Source of the DNA: Symsagittifera roscoffensis
Taxonomy: Eukaryota > Xenacoelomorpha > Acoela > Convolutidae
DNA length: 64,000 bases
Direction: 5' to 3'
NCBI RefSeq assembly: GCF_963678635.1
Contig: NC_087063.1
Span: 38,516,759-38,580,758 of the forward strand
How positions within the stretch are numbered: position 1 is the stretch's first letter; each line of letters begins with the position of its first letter. The position numbers and the translations under genes are program-made. The notes below the pieces were generated by a model. The model did not search any database. It worked only from the letters and a program-made list of their open reading frames with translations, and had not been told where the DNA came from. Of the stretch, positions 47,001 through 62,000 are shown piece by piece.

Positions 47001-50000
47001 TAGGAATCTTACTCAACAAGATATCCAGACACCATCACACTTCATAAATGAAGAAATTGTACACACAACAACTACACAACAAAGTATTTCACCAATACGC
47101 CCAAATTTAACAACACCAAGAAATACAAATCCTTCACAAACACAGGTAACCTTACAATCAACCGTTAAACCTTCGGTTGCTCCAAAATATTCCCATATGG
47201 ATTACCAAACATACAGACCCATGACAATACCATCAAAAACACGCAAAACATTCACTAAAAACAACTTTGCAGACCATAATTATAATTATACACATCCGTC
47301 AAAAACAAATTATCAACCACAAAGGAATTTTAATCAATATACAAAATCTCGAAATTGGGATAACCCAATGACCCAACCTAATTCAATAAATTTCCAAACA
47401 AATCCTCCACAGGATCGCAGTGAAAATTACCCATTTTTTCAACAGAATAAAAATAAAAAACAAACATCTTATCAAATGGATTATTTATCCTCAGATGACG
47501 ATTTCTTACAACCAGATATATTTGCACCAAATACTCAAGAATATCGTAGACAAGGAATACAGAGAACACGTACAAATCATAGAAATTTTTCTCCACAACC
47601 AATAGATGCACAAAATCAACAACCAATTCAACAACAAAATCTAATTAATACACAATCTTTTCAACCAATTCAACAACAAAATCCAATGACTGCACACTCG
47701 TATCAAGCATCACAAATGCAAAATGAAATACCACTCCCATATTATCTCCAACAACATGAAATAACAAGAAACCAACTTTCAAATTTTTCTCAAATGCCAA
47801 ATGCAGCAGAATCATTACAAATGACAATGAATCCATACCTTATGGGTGGATCATCAATAACATCAAACAAACCTTTAATGGTTTTCACAGGAACAGACCC
47901 TGAATATTCTGTAGAAGATTATTTAAATGCAGTAACAGCAAACCTGATTTTAAATATTGGACCTGAACCAATTAATACGCCACTACATCAAAATTGGATA
48001 CATCGACGCACAGCGTTAATACAAACAACCTTAGATGGCGCAGCCCAAAAATGGTTTTCAGTACTACCTCTAGAAATAAAATCAAACTGGAAAAGATTTA
48101 CACAAGAATTTTCAAAAATGTTTGACTCCGAAAGAAACAAACAACAACAAAGAGTTTTATGTAATGAAATTCGCAGATTACCAAACGAAACCATCAAGCA
48201 AATAGCAGTACGAATCGAAACACTAGTTCGAAAAGCATACTCACTAAATACACATGACTATAAAAACACAAAGATGACAGAAATCTTAATGATGACCTTA
48301 ACACCACAATTAAGGAAAATAGCAATAAAAAAGAGAGCATCCCATCCTTCTTCAATTCGAGAACCCGATTTAGATTTTCGAAAACTAGTAGACAAATTAG
48401 AACAAGCAGAAATCACGATGAAACTAGAAGAAACGGAAAATCTGAAATTACAATACGTTAACAAAATTGAAACGACTCCCACTAATATTAATAATATACA
48501 GGAATCAGAAACAGACCTCGTTGAAAAAATCACTGAAATACTCAATATTTACGAAAAGAACCCGAACTTTAAAGGCAAACCATCTTTCAAAAAATGGTGT
48601 AATTATTGCCGCCGATACGGACATAGTATTTCCGAATGTAGACAAAAACAGCAAGATAGTCAAAATAAACCTCAAAAATACAAAGAACCAAATAAATCAT
48701 TCTATCAATATATGAAAAAAGATCAAAATCTACCAAACAAAAATGTATACAGCAACAACAGTTCAGGAAAACCACTTCCGAACAATACAAGTTATACAAG
48801 AAATCAATCCCCATATAACTCAAGTTATAGAGGAAGATCACCAGAACGAAGAAACACGAATAATTCATCACAAAATCACTACAATAGACCAAATAGTCGA
48901 AATAACTACTCCAGATCAAATTCAAATACACAACGATTTGTTTCTAGATCTAATTCCCAATCAAGAAATAACTACTATCCAAACAACCAATCACGAAATT
49001 CATCATACAATAGGAATAGAAACTACTCCTATAATAGAAATAGAAGTTATTCAAACAACCGAAACCAGAATTACCCGAACAATCGATCAAGGAATAACTC
49101 ATATAATAGATCGAACTATAACAGACCAAACAATAATTACCAAAACAGATCGCGAAATAATTCACAAAATCGACACCCAAGTTATAATAATCGTTATAGA
49201 AATTATTCCCAATCACCACACCGGAATAATAATAACTATAATAATTCTAATAATCGCCACAGAAGTAGTACACCTAAACATCAAAGACATATTAATCAAG
49301 TACAATCTAATCCAGAAACAACATCAGACCCTCCAGGTATTGATGACACAGTAACTGATACGTTACAACTCAATCAAATAAACTGTACATCATCAGATTC
49401 AGAAAGTGATACTGAAAACACTCTTGCTATCAATATGATAAAAGTCGAAAATGACTATGAATCTGTCATATATGAACAACCCTTTCCATCACATATATAT
49501 GAAAATCAATCAGAATTTCTTCAAAATTATTACACTACACCCATAAATTCCACACCAACAACGCAAGAAACAAATGCAAAAAATACTACAGAACAACCCA
49601 ATCGAAATGTCAAAACAAAATGCTTGAATACAAACCACATCTACCAAAATATACAAAAAGAACAACCCAAAGAAAAAATTTGGACAATACCATTTCTCTT
49701 AGAAAGCCCAAGAAATAAAGAATTTCAACCACCAGACCTTGAAATAGATTTTTTAATTGATTCAGGAGCAGAATCAAACATAATAAACATCCCCACATGG
49801 AATGAAATAAAATCCTTACACCCAAAGCTAACACCTCTTGAAACCTCCAGCAAACTAGCAACAGCACAAGGATCAACATTGATAAACTACGGAAAAATCC
49901 AATTATTTCTCCTCCCTACCAGAACAATGGAGCAAAGTAAAATTCTAAACAAGCCATTTAAACAAATATTCCATATCACTGATATTAAATATAATATCAT

Positions 50001-53000
50001 TGGAATACCATTTATTTCGAAGTATATACCAACAATTAACATCCTAAATAGTAAAATATTAATCAAAGATAAATATACAAAAACAAAAGAAACATCCCTA
50101 ACATTTTTTCAAAGATTAAACAAACAACCACCATTCTTTTCAAAATTTTATCCAATATATAACCAACAAAGAAAACACCTGAAACCACTATCAGGAAACA
50201 TATATAATTTTTCAATCAAACAAGTTCACCAATATGATAAAGAACAAAACAAACAAAAATTTTATATGTCAGATTTTGAATTCAAACCTATTCATAAATT
50301 TTTCAAAATCACAATCTCTTCAATAAAATATTTGAAAAATTCGAATTCAGATATTATTTCCTTACATGTTTATAACAACACACCTTACCAAGTAACATTA
50401 CCTTTAGGACTTTTAGGATATTGTGAAACCAACGCTACAATATCACCAATACACGAAAAAGCCTATCGCGTAAATAACATACTCCAATTACTAGATATTT
50501 GCCAATCTACAATTCTTAATGAAGAATTATCTATAAATAATATAATAAGTAACGAAAACAGAAATACGGATTATTTCACAAAAACTCCATATTTCAAACC
50601 TACATTCAACATCAGTAACTACACAGAGGACCAACAAAAATTTTTAACAATGTTTAATTTCCAACATTCACAAATAACACAAGACGAATTCGAAAAGTTA
50701 GCCAAACAGCTAATTAAATATTCATCAGTCTATGCAACATCAAAATTTGATGTTGGAAAAATCAGTTCATCACTACATCTCCCATTAAAACCAGACGCAG
50801 TTTTCAAAAAACAGAGAGCAAGTAAAGTACCAATTCACTTACATGATAAAGTAAACAGATTACTCGATATTTTAGAACAGTACAATATTATATCACCAGT
50901 TAATAAAGAAGAACAACCAAAAGGCAACACATTCATCAACCCCGTTATCATTCTAGCTAAAGGAGAATCATTAAAAATCGTTCTCGATGCTAGATACCTC
51001 AATTCACTCATAGATGAATCAAAATGTAATTGGCCCATTGAACCAATACAAGTTATTTTAACAAAAATAAACGGCAAATACTTTACAACCGCCGATATGA
51101 ATAGTGCATACAATCAAATGCCACTAGATGAACAATCACGACGTTTAACACAATTTGTTATCGGAAACCAACAATATGAATTTAACCGCTTATTCTATGG
51201 AATATCCATAGGACCAGCAGCATTTTCAGCTTTTATGAGCAAAATTTTTAGACCACTAATACTCAAGAAAAACGCAATCACCTATCTAGACGATGTTTTT
51301 ATGCAATCACAAACAAAAGACGAAATGTTCAATGTTTTAGAAAAATACCACCAAATACTTCAGAACGAAAATCTGAAGGCCGCCCCCGATAAATCACACT
51401 TCTTTTTGACAAGAGTTAAATTCTTAGGACATAACATAGAAAGAAAAACAATAACTCCACTGAAATCACGCATTGACGCTATTCAAAAACTTCAACCACC
51501 AACAAATAAAAAGAAAATCCAAGAATTCCTTGGAATGTTAAACTTTTTAAGTAAATATGTTTATAAAATGCAATTATATCTACGACCATTTTACAATATC
51601 CTTAGACAACAAAATAATTTTGAATGGAATACAGAACATCAAGCACGATTCGAAGAAATAAAGAAACTTTTAACCGAACAAATTTCAAATACAATCCCAG
51701 ACCCTGATCAACCATTTTATGCAATGTGCGATGCTTCGAACTTTGGCATCGGCGCAGCACTATTACAATCACATAATGGTACAAATAAAATGAACCTGAT
51801 ATCAGCAAATTCCCGATTATTCACTCAAGCAGAGCTACGACTCTCAACTCTAATGAGAGAATGTACAGCCATAATATATACACTGACAGAATATGAATTT
51901 CTGATACTTGGATCAAAACATCCAACAGTTTTATTCACAGACCACAAACCAATCATTTTTCTTTTCACACAGAAATCTAACCCAAACCACCGAGTTTACA
52001 GATTTCAACTAATTCTAATGAAGTTTCCAAACTTACATATAGTTTGGACTGCAGGAAAAAATCTTGCATTACCAGACACCTTAAGTCGAAATACACCACC
52101 TGAATTACTTACACGAAAAACAACAGTTGAAATACCCAAAAACATAAAATTCTACCTTGCAGAAAACGAAACATCACCTCGATTAGAATGCAAATATGCA
52201 GTTAAAACTGATATTGAACAATCACAAATAAATAATTTACAACATTTCCCACTTTATTTAGATTGTCAAAATAATCATTATGAAGTTGATTTACTTGGAA
52301 CATCAACCTTCAAACCAATCCCATATTCTCAATGGATAAAAAGTAACACCCAACAAAAACGAACAAAACAACACCCGCCTAAAAAAGACCATTTTCCACT
52401 AATTGAAAAAGAAGATTTAACTGATAAAATAAATTTATCAGGACCACAAACAAATGATTCAAAATACACAATAAATCAAGTTTTTGACCTTCACGACCCA
52501 CTTGATACAATACCCTTATCTAAATTAGAAATCGAAAACATTTTTCTCCCCCCAACAGATACGATTACAATTTCAACACTGAAACAATATCAAAATCTTG
52601 ACCCGATAATTAGACAACTGAAATCATGGCACAAATATAAAACTAAACCTATCAAAGCAGATTCAACCATTCTAGGAAACAAAACACTCCTCCGATATTT
52701 TCGAAAATTCAATAATACAACAATTAACGAAAATACAGACCTTTTAGAGTATAACCTGAATGAATCTACAGTTCCATGTCTCCCTTTAAGTATGATTCTT
52801 ATAGCTTTTAATATTTCACATACACAAAATATTAAAGGACACTCTGGATCAGAAAAAACATATTCAAATTTTATGCAAAATTTTTACTTTCCAAATGCAC
52901 CAATTTGGATAAAAGTACTATGCAATGATTGTATAGTATGTCAACTAAATAAACCTTACCCAAATCAAAAACAAATAGCACAAAAACAAGATTTTAAAGG

Positions 53001-56000
53001 ACAAAGTTTGTACTTCAATCATCGTATCTCATTTGATACTAAAGGACCAATTTCACCCTCATCCGAAGGAAACTCCTACATTATGGTAATTGTTGACGCA
53101 TTTACACATTATGTAGCACTTAACCCAGTACCACATTGTAACGCTTATTATGCTTACACAACACTCTATGAACACTGGATAGCAAAATTCGGACTACCAG
53201 AAATTTTAGTTACAGACAACGGTACAGAATTCATAAATAATGAAATTATAACACTATGTCATTTATACAACATTAAACACAAACCACGTACATCTCATGC
53301 ACCTTGGACAAACGGCTTAGTCGAAGGTATGAACCGTTCACTACAAGAATATCTTAGATGTATCATCAACGGAAATGATACAAAATATACCGAATGGTCA
53401 GCAGATGTAAAATTATTTCCCTTAGCGTATAATTCACAAATTACGACAACTTTAGGAATGTCACCATACGAAATGGTTTTCAACCAAAAGCCACGCAAAC
53501 CAATAATGTTTACAGCAAATTCCCATAAAAACGCACAAGGTTATTGTCAACCAAATAAAGACTCAATTTGTTATAACCTCTCATTACATACGCACGATGA
53601 AGATCATTTTCATCACCCACAAATTCTTAAATTAGCCTCCGGTACACACACCGAATGGATTTTAAATAGAGATAAGAAACACAATGAAATTTATCAAAAA
53701 ATAACGAAAAAGTTATTACAAAGACAAAACATCAATGAACAAATCAATTCACGTTTTACACCAGCCTCCGATTTAAAAATTGGAACATTTGTTTTAATAC
53801 CTAATTTTAATACTCAAAAAGGAATTTCTAAAAAATTACAACCCCTCCGAAAAGGACCCTACCAAATAATTGCAAAACCCACTGATGTCACATATAAAAT
53901 TACCGACTCAAACAAAAAAGAAATCGTTCAGCACCGAAACAACCTATTACCTTATTACCCAAAAGAATACGCACTCCGCGAATTAACTCAATTATATTCT
54001 TTCACAGGATTAAAAATCATTCAAAACGAACCACATCTGAAAAACACAGAACAAAATGATAACCCCACCGAAAATCAAAACACAAAACCAACCGCCACCA
54101 AAAACAATACACAAAACCATAAAGAATCTCCAAAACCAAGAAAAAATAGAAAAATGACAGAACAAATAATACCCCAAGAAGAAATAGACAAATCAGAACA
54201 TAGAAAAACAACAAGACTCCGAAATCAACCACGTAAAAACTACAAAATGTTCATCCCCCAATCTAAAATATTAAAAAAAGTAGAATTTAAAAAGTAATTT
54301 TGAGATTTTATACTTCACAATCTTGAAACCTCCGTAACATTTTTCATTTCAATTTTTCAAAATAACATGCTCACAAGTACGCAATAATTCTAGTTCACAA
54401 TAGACCAATAGGATTCATCCAATCCGCCACTTTCTCTAACTCAAACTAAGATCAATTAGACGAATAATCTAGAACTCCAGGCACATCTCTAACTATAACT
54501 TTACAACCTCCAGGTCAAAAATAAGCAAACCACTCCAACTTGACAGCTAAAATAAATATCACCATAATACCGTACCCCTCCCTTATCTAATAACCCAAAG
54601 ATCAACAATATTTCCCCAACTCAGACCACGAATACCCCCAAAACAAATTTGATAACTTAGCCTAAAGTAACAAAATGAAGATTTTAATTAGCCTAAAGTA
54701 TAAAAATCTCACCATACCCCGGATCATTTGACAAACAAAAATAAAGAAAAAGACGACCTCCCAGTCACCATGAAAATTGCCCCCAACAATTTTTTACAAA
54801 ACTCAACCCACTTGTCAAAAAACTAATAAATAATTCGACCACACTAGAAAATCGCCTCAAACAGCAAAAAATATTCGACCAAGAGATCATTTCTTAAATG
54901 CTCTTCTCTCAAACAGTTGCTCAAATACTTATAAATTTTAAACATTTTTTTTCAATACTTGAAGCCTTTATAATATTTCTTTTTGATATACTTGAATATT
55001 TTCTAATAATCCTAATCATTTTTTGTAACATTTTTTTAATTTTCTACACAATACTCGAACTATTCCTCCAACTTTCCAAAACCCTTGAATATATCCACAG
55101 GTACGATTTTAACAACTTGTCTAAATGATACGAACAATTTTCAGTAGAACTGATATTTTTTTATTGTTTGTAATTTTCATAACATTTTTATCATCCCTCA
55201 TTTTGACAATATGTAAATGTATAAAGAAAGCAATCATCACATTTGCCCTAGCAACAATTTTTCTAATTATTTTTTTGGAAGAATATTATAATAAACATAA
55301 ACCTTCCCACTAAAATAAAAATTCAAAAATCCATCAAAAATTGCTACTCAACAGTCACAGAATCAGTCTTCACCGACATCATCCCAAGATAATCCAACAC
55401 CACCTTCAACTACTCAAAATCCTCAAACATCTACACGAATTTCTTTTCAAGACAATCCATACACTTTTGAAGAACGGCACGCTCGTTTATCTGAACCACT
55501 AGAACCAGTTCAACGACAAGCATCTCTAAGTGAACCAACATATAATCTTTACCCAACACTACCACAAGAACTAAGTAGAATACGAAACCTTAGTCAAAAC
55601 CAAAACACAACAGAAATAAATAGACAAATTATACATCCTCGACGAAATAGAAATTTTCAAACTCCCCGAGTTCATTTTGATATACCTCAATCCCCATCAC
55701 AAACCACTCCAGAAAACACCACTGGTATCACACCAGAAACTCCTACACTTTTTTCACAACGTAGCACCTCAAGCTTACCATCAGATTACTTAGGTTCAAC
55801 ACCAACATCTGAACAAATACGTGAAAATCCCTTTAACCCCCCAAACCTAACATCACGACTGCCATATTGGACTACACATTCATTCACACAAGGTGAACCA
55901 AATTTAGTCAATGACCCCATAGATATTTCTACGGATACAACAACATCCTCATCACTACCAGAAACATTATCACTACCATCAACACCATCAATAAGCCAAT

Positions 56001-59000
56001 TTTCACCACTACCCTTTAACTTAAATTTTCCAAATAATCTCGACGCCAGATATCGAGAACAATCATCAATAAATATTCCTTTAAGATTAGATTGGAATAC
56101 ATTTACAGCACCTCCACCATTATTTGGACAACATCAAGAAAGTAACCGCCTTCATAACTGGGCACTTAATAGATTACAATATCGCCAAGATATTCATAAC
56201 GATATCCGTGATCACAATATTCAAATACTCCAACAAAACAGTTTACAATTAAAGTTTGAAATCACAGTTAAGTTAAATAACATTACCCAACATCCCTACC
56301 CATTAAATCCACCTAACATAACAGCTCAATCACTACCACCACCGTTTATAACTACTGAAGTAATATATAAATACGACAGATACACCAAAAACACAATTGG
56401 TTACATTACATTTTATAACCCATACTCAGGATTATCATACACATGTATATTCTAAAATTATTAATTTTTCTCCAACTCCTTTTTCTAGTAACCTCAAATC
56501 AAAACATAAACCCTTCCCCTCGTACAGGACCACAAGATTTATTAGTAACACATTACGATTGTGAAGAAAATGAACAAAAAACACTACATAAATATGCAAT
56601 AAATCAAGTATCACAATGTGAAACAGAACCACAAGCTATAGAAACCACAGATATAATAGCAACACTCTATTCCAAAGCCCGAGCAACAACAGTTACAGGT
56701 TATAAATTCACAGCGACATTTTCCGAAAAGAAAGTACATTGTTCACAAGTCTCGAACGGAAACAAAAACCGACTTGACCATGAATCATTCTATCAAAGTA
56801 ATATAGAACGCCTCTTACATCTCAATCCCGACGATTGTAAAAATGAATTACTTAGACTAAACATCACACAAAATAAAAATTCCCAAAGAAAATTAGTTAA
56901 TTTTCAAGTTTTTTCAGACTCTGTACATCAATCACAACTTGAAAGACACCAAGGACATATAAAACTAGACGAAAAATACCCGTATAACGGCGCACACGGA
57001 CGATTAACCTATGACCTACATGATAAACATTGGATACCACACATTGGTATAAATAACCCATCAAACTGCAAAGCAGACACGAAAAATAAAGGATACCAAG
57101 AAATAATGTTTTTCGATTGGAAAATACAACTCGAAAAAATACAACTCACACGAGATTTATCTGATAATACAATGATCTATCAAGGAATCCGACTACCTTG
57201 TAAAAATGATCAAGGATATTGCGACCCTACAACAAGAACACAAGCAACAATTGTTTGGTTCCCCGAAGATACATGTACAACATTTCAAGTAGCAAAAATA
57301 CACGCTCGTATGATAAAATTTCACGAAAAATATTTTATACAATCAATTCCATATGAACAAGTCCATCCATCACGCAAACTAAGTTCCGATTTTAGAAACA
57401 TAGACAATATAGAAAATAAATTGACACGTTTTCAAATATATCAAGAAACAGAACTTGCATGTAAATACAGGAATCCACTTCACAGAACACAATACTCTGA
57501 AATATTAGTTGAATACGAAAAAGGATTCGACATGACCACTGGAAAAGTAAAAATCGACCCATATGCCACAGGTCATCCTCTAAACGAAGGAACATCCTAT
57601 ATACCAGTTAATTTTGAAAAAAGCAACGGACAACCTGGTGGACATCTAAAACCTTATGACACCAGAAGCACACGCTTACAAGAATTATCACTAATGAATA
57701 CTACATATTTCGGTAATATCCACTATGATATTCATTTGGATATGAAACTAGACTATACAATTAGCCGCATTTTTCAAGAAATGTCACTCTCCGAATTAGA
57801 AACACTACACCAACTATGCGAATTAGAACGAACACAAATATTACAATCACTTGCACTAGCAGTATTAAAAATACCCTACGCAGGATACTTATTATCAGGA
57901 AATAGATCAAATTTTTTAGACTACGAAGGAAACATCTTATGGTTTTATACTTGTACCAAAAAAGTATCACCACTATACGTTTTTGAAGATAAACGATGTT
58001 ATAAAAGAATCCCTATCTTTTATAAGAATAAAGTACATTTCGTGGATACACTTTCACGAAGAACCTATTTCTGGGATACCGCAGTCCCATGTGGATCAGA
58101 AAACAGCCACAATGTAGTACAACTAAACCCTGATGAAAATAAATATTATCTTCTCACTCCATATCCCACATTAATGCAATCACTCAAAAAATTTTCACCA
58201 GAAAGCATTCGCGCTATTGCTCGAAACCCAAATATAGATTTACAATCAATAGGAATCTATTCAAAATCAGATATTCAACATCACATTAGAACACAACAAT
58301 TCCAAGAATTATTAACACAAATGGACACTATACAAAGACAATCAATAGACCAAAACTTACGCAAACTTGCAGAAACCGCAGGATTTGCCGATATCTACAC
58401 GCAAGACTATAGCGGATATTTTAAAGACATTAAAGATTATATATATCTAAACGGCGAAAAATACCGTCCCCAAGATATATCACCAATCAACATTTTTAGC
58501 TTTGTTACACTCAAGAATGAAATCCTCGATTTTCTAGGATGGCCCTACTACATCTTAGAAAAATTGACTATTTTATACGCAATGTTTAACTTTATTGGAT
58601 TTCTTTTCTCACTCTTAAAAGGAATCTACAATACATGTGCTATACACACACAAGTAAACAGACAAGCAAGCGTAGCACGCATACTCTTTGCAGGATTTTT
58701 TGGAATCTTTTCTACATCTATAAACAAAATTCTTTTAGAAGCACAAATAAAAGAATATAACACAAAAATAACAACACGACAAAATACATACGACGAAGAA
58801 CATAACAATGTCGACACACAGCCAACGGCACCACAATTACCACCCCTACCAAATAACCATCCACTATCCCTAGTCCCACGAAATTTTCGAAATTTAGCAA
58901 TCACACATAATCCAAATTTTCGACTCAATACATCGCAAAGTCCCGTCCAACATATAATGACACATCAATCACAAGATGATAATACTTATGAACAAATTAT

Positions 59001-62000
59001 TGAACAGCCCCATACCACCGCTTTTCAATCTCAAAATAATAATTTTTTTAGCCCACGATGAGCCGCCAACTTGGATCACTACACCGATCAAATTCCCATC
59101 CAACCAATCTTTCCTCTCCAATCCCAATCATACCACTTTTTGCTTTTCCGCCACCCGATTTTCCATCTAGCAATGTAACATCAGGCATGAATTCCGACAC
59201 TAACTCACATATTTCAGTTTTATACTCCATCTCACAGCTAAATAACCCGAATATTGAAACCCCCGATGAATTTGCCGACTCAGAACCATCCCCATCCAAT
59301 AATTTTCATAACCCTTCTAATTTTTCTCAACCTCCTTTTCAACCCATATTGTCCAATAACCCTGACCCAATCACTCCGACACCCTCTTATGCTTCCCAAG
59401 TTACCCCAACCTACTCCTCATACCATTCTGACCAATCATCTCATTCTCCAGACACCCCCCGAATCTCCCCAGAGCTAGAAAATTTTATTACACTCCAACA
59501 GCAACCCTACCACCTTAACACCCCGACCATAAACCAAATCTCCTCCACTACAAATTCATCCAATCCCCCTACACCCTCTTCAAATTATACTGAATCATTA
59601 ACACCATCATCCACATCCACTATATCTTCACTAAACACTAATAGAGCTTACCGCACTTTTAAAAGAAAATTCCCCAACCATCCTTTCCCAGCAAAACCAG
59701 GAACAGCCCGTGAATACATCAACCACCCCCAGCATACTAACACTAAAGAATTTTTAGCTATCACTTTACCCTCATTTCCACAATACACCTTAAACACCCC
59801 TCACGACGCTAACGAAACACGCAACTTTGTAGATGAATACGTTTTAATGCCCACTCTCTCTTGGACCTCATACTATCATTTCACTAACCCTCTTTGCTTA
59901 CCTTTATCCAGCACTTCCATCGATATAGAACGAAACAAGGACATGCTATATCAACTCACTACACCACTAACCGCTAGACAATTTACTTACGTTGGATATA
60001 AAAAATCACTAAAAATACACACTGCACCTAGAGCTAATGAATATACACTAGAATATTACGATCACAACATCATTAGAGCTAACCAAGATCAATTCTTAGA
60101 CGACGATCGCTTCGCTAATCCACAAATCACCGAGAAATTTTTCATCAAGACACCATATGTATTTACACTAAATATCTTCGACCGAAAGTTTGATCACATT
60201 ATTTCAGAAGCACTAACAAACACACAAGCATACGAAAGTTTTAAAGAACGCTTCCAAATCTTTTCACTAACCTTTCATTTCCTTGCACCACACGAAAGAG
60301 ATTTACACTGCTCACACGATATTATGTTGCGCACTAAACAAACACATACATACAGTTACTATCGTTTCATCCAAAATCACTTTGACCTCCACACACCCTC
60401 TAGACAATCACACCATCGTTTCCAATTCATCAATTCAAAATACACTTCACCGTATTTCCTAAATTTCACATATTGTATTAAAGACACTAACCTCCATGGT
60501 ATTCTTCGTAATTATGACCCCATAACCCAAATGTACATTTTCTGCCCAATCACCAAAACCTTCAACGCCGAAGAATCCCGACCCTTCCTTATCCCGCACG
60601 AGTTCCTGCAACCTATAGAAATCCCAATTTTAGAATTCATCCACAACACTAAATTTAACCACAAATTATATAACTTAATCCAAAACACACCTTATGAGTT
60701 TGCAGTAGGCACTGAAGAACTAACCACTATTAAGGCACTTCAATTGCTTTGGCCACTGCTTCAAACTAAAAATATCATCCGCATCTTAGCTAAACTACTA
60801 ACAACTTCAGAACTAATTCACGACATCTTTTCCCACGGTTTTTTCCCCGACGACTAACAGGTAAGTATGAATTAAATGAATATTACTAACTAATTAAAAT
60901 ATTAAAAAACTCACCATACTTTATTCATGTTTTCTTTAGATTTTTAGCCTTCATCCGACGATCACCTACAAAAACCACAAAAGACAAATAAAAATCGCAA
61001 ATTTCATCAAACAGATTTCAAAAATTCTATTAATCTCTTACACTTATAAATTTATAAATTTAATACCAATGCAGTAAATTCATTTCTAAAATTTTCCCCC
61101 ACAAGCAGTAAATCTAATTATGATGAAAATTTGTATCTTAATATTCCCCCATGACTAGCAGTAAATTTCTAAATTCTATGTAGTAAATTAATAAAATGCA
61201 ATTGCAGTACTAACCTTTAGATATTTTCATTCATTCGCACAGAAATTCTATCCACACTCGCACAGCTCGCCCACGAAGAATTGTTTAAAATAATGAATTT
61301 CAGTTTCAAGTTTTCACACTCAACAACTCTAACATACAATAACATGTTTCAAACTTTCCTTTAACCCGGTTGGAAAGGAATCATATACTAAACAAAACTA
61401 ACCAACGCAGCTTACTAAATACCACAAATCATAGAATAACAGCATGACTAAGAAAAGGAAACCAACGGTGCCCAAACCGGATTAACCCAGTTTAAAACTG
61501 GATAATTTATTCTTTTGAAGACTATTACAAAGTCTTAGAAAGAAATAATAAAACACAAAAAAGTCGAAAGACAAACCCATACCACAAACAATTTGCTTTT
61601 TGGAAAAAGTACATAACCAACAAGACATAAGTAAAACCACAACAAACCCAACATAAAACGTTGTCACATAACAGGACCCCTCACAAACACCGCATGAAAT
61701 CATACTCCCACTCCTGGCCTAACCCACCAGGAAAGGACGTCCTGAGCATGCTCTATAGCCGGCCTAACCCACCGCGCTACATCCACGCTTTGTGACCACA
61801 CCTTTATTTTTAATAAGAGCTACTCAAGGGTGAGTAACTCTTCAAAATAACCGAACTAAAACAAAAAGCTTTTGTGAAAACAACTAACTAAAATCATTAT
61901 TAAAAAATATTAAACTAATAAAAGTTTTATAAAATGTAAAATCACATGATGCAATATATAGATCAGAATACAACACCAAGGACGAACATCAAAAGACAAG

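Noticed and set aside
47378-49354. Other-frame and antisense frames within gag, including a 203-aa + frame at 48743
   Set aside because: They arise from the low-complexity N/R/S region; repeats of AAT/AGA triplets stay open in several frames.
46075-54297. Programmed frameshift or stop between gag and pol
   Set aside because: The frame is continuous from ATG to TAA through all Pol domains, so none is needed.
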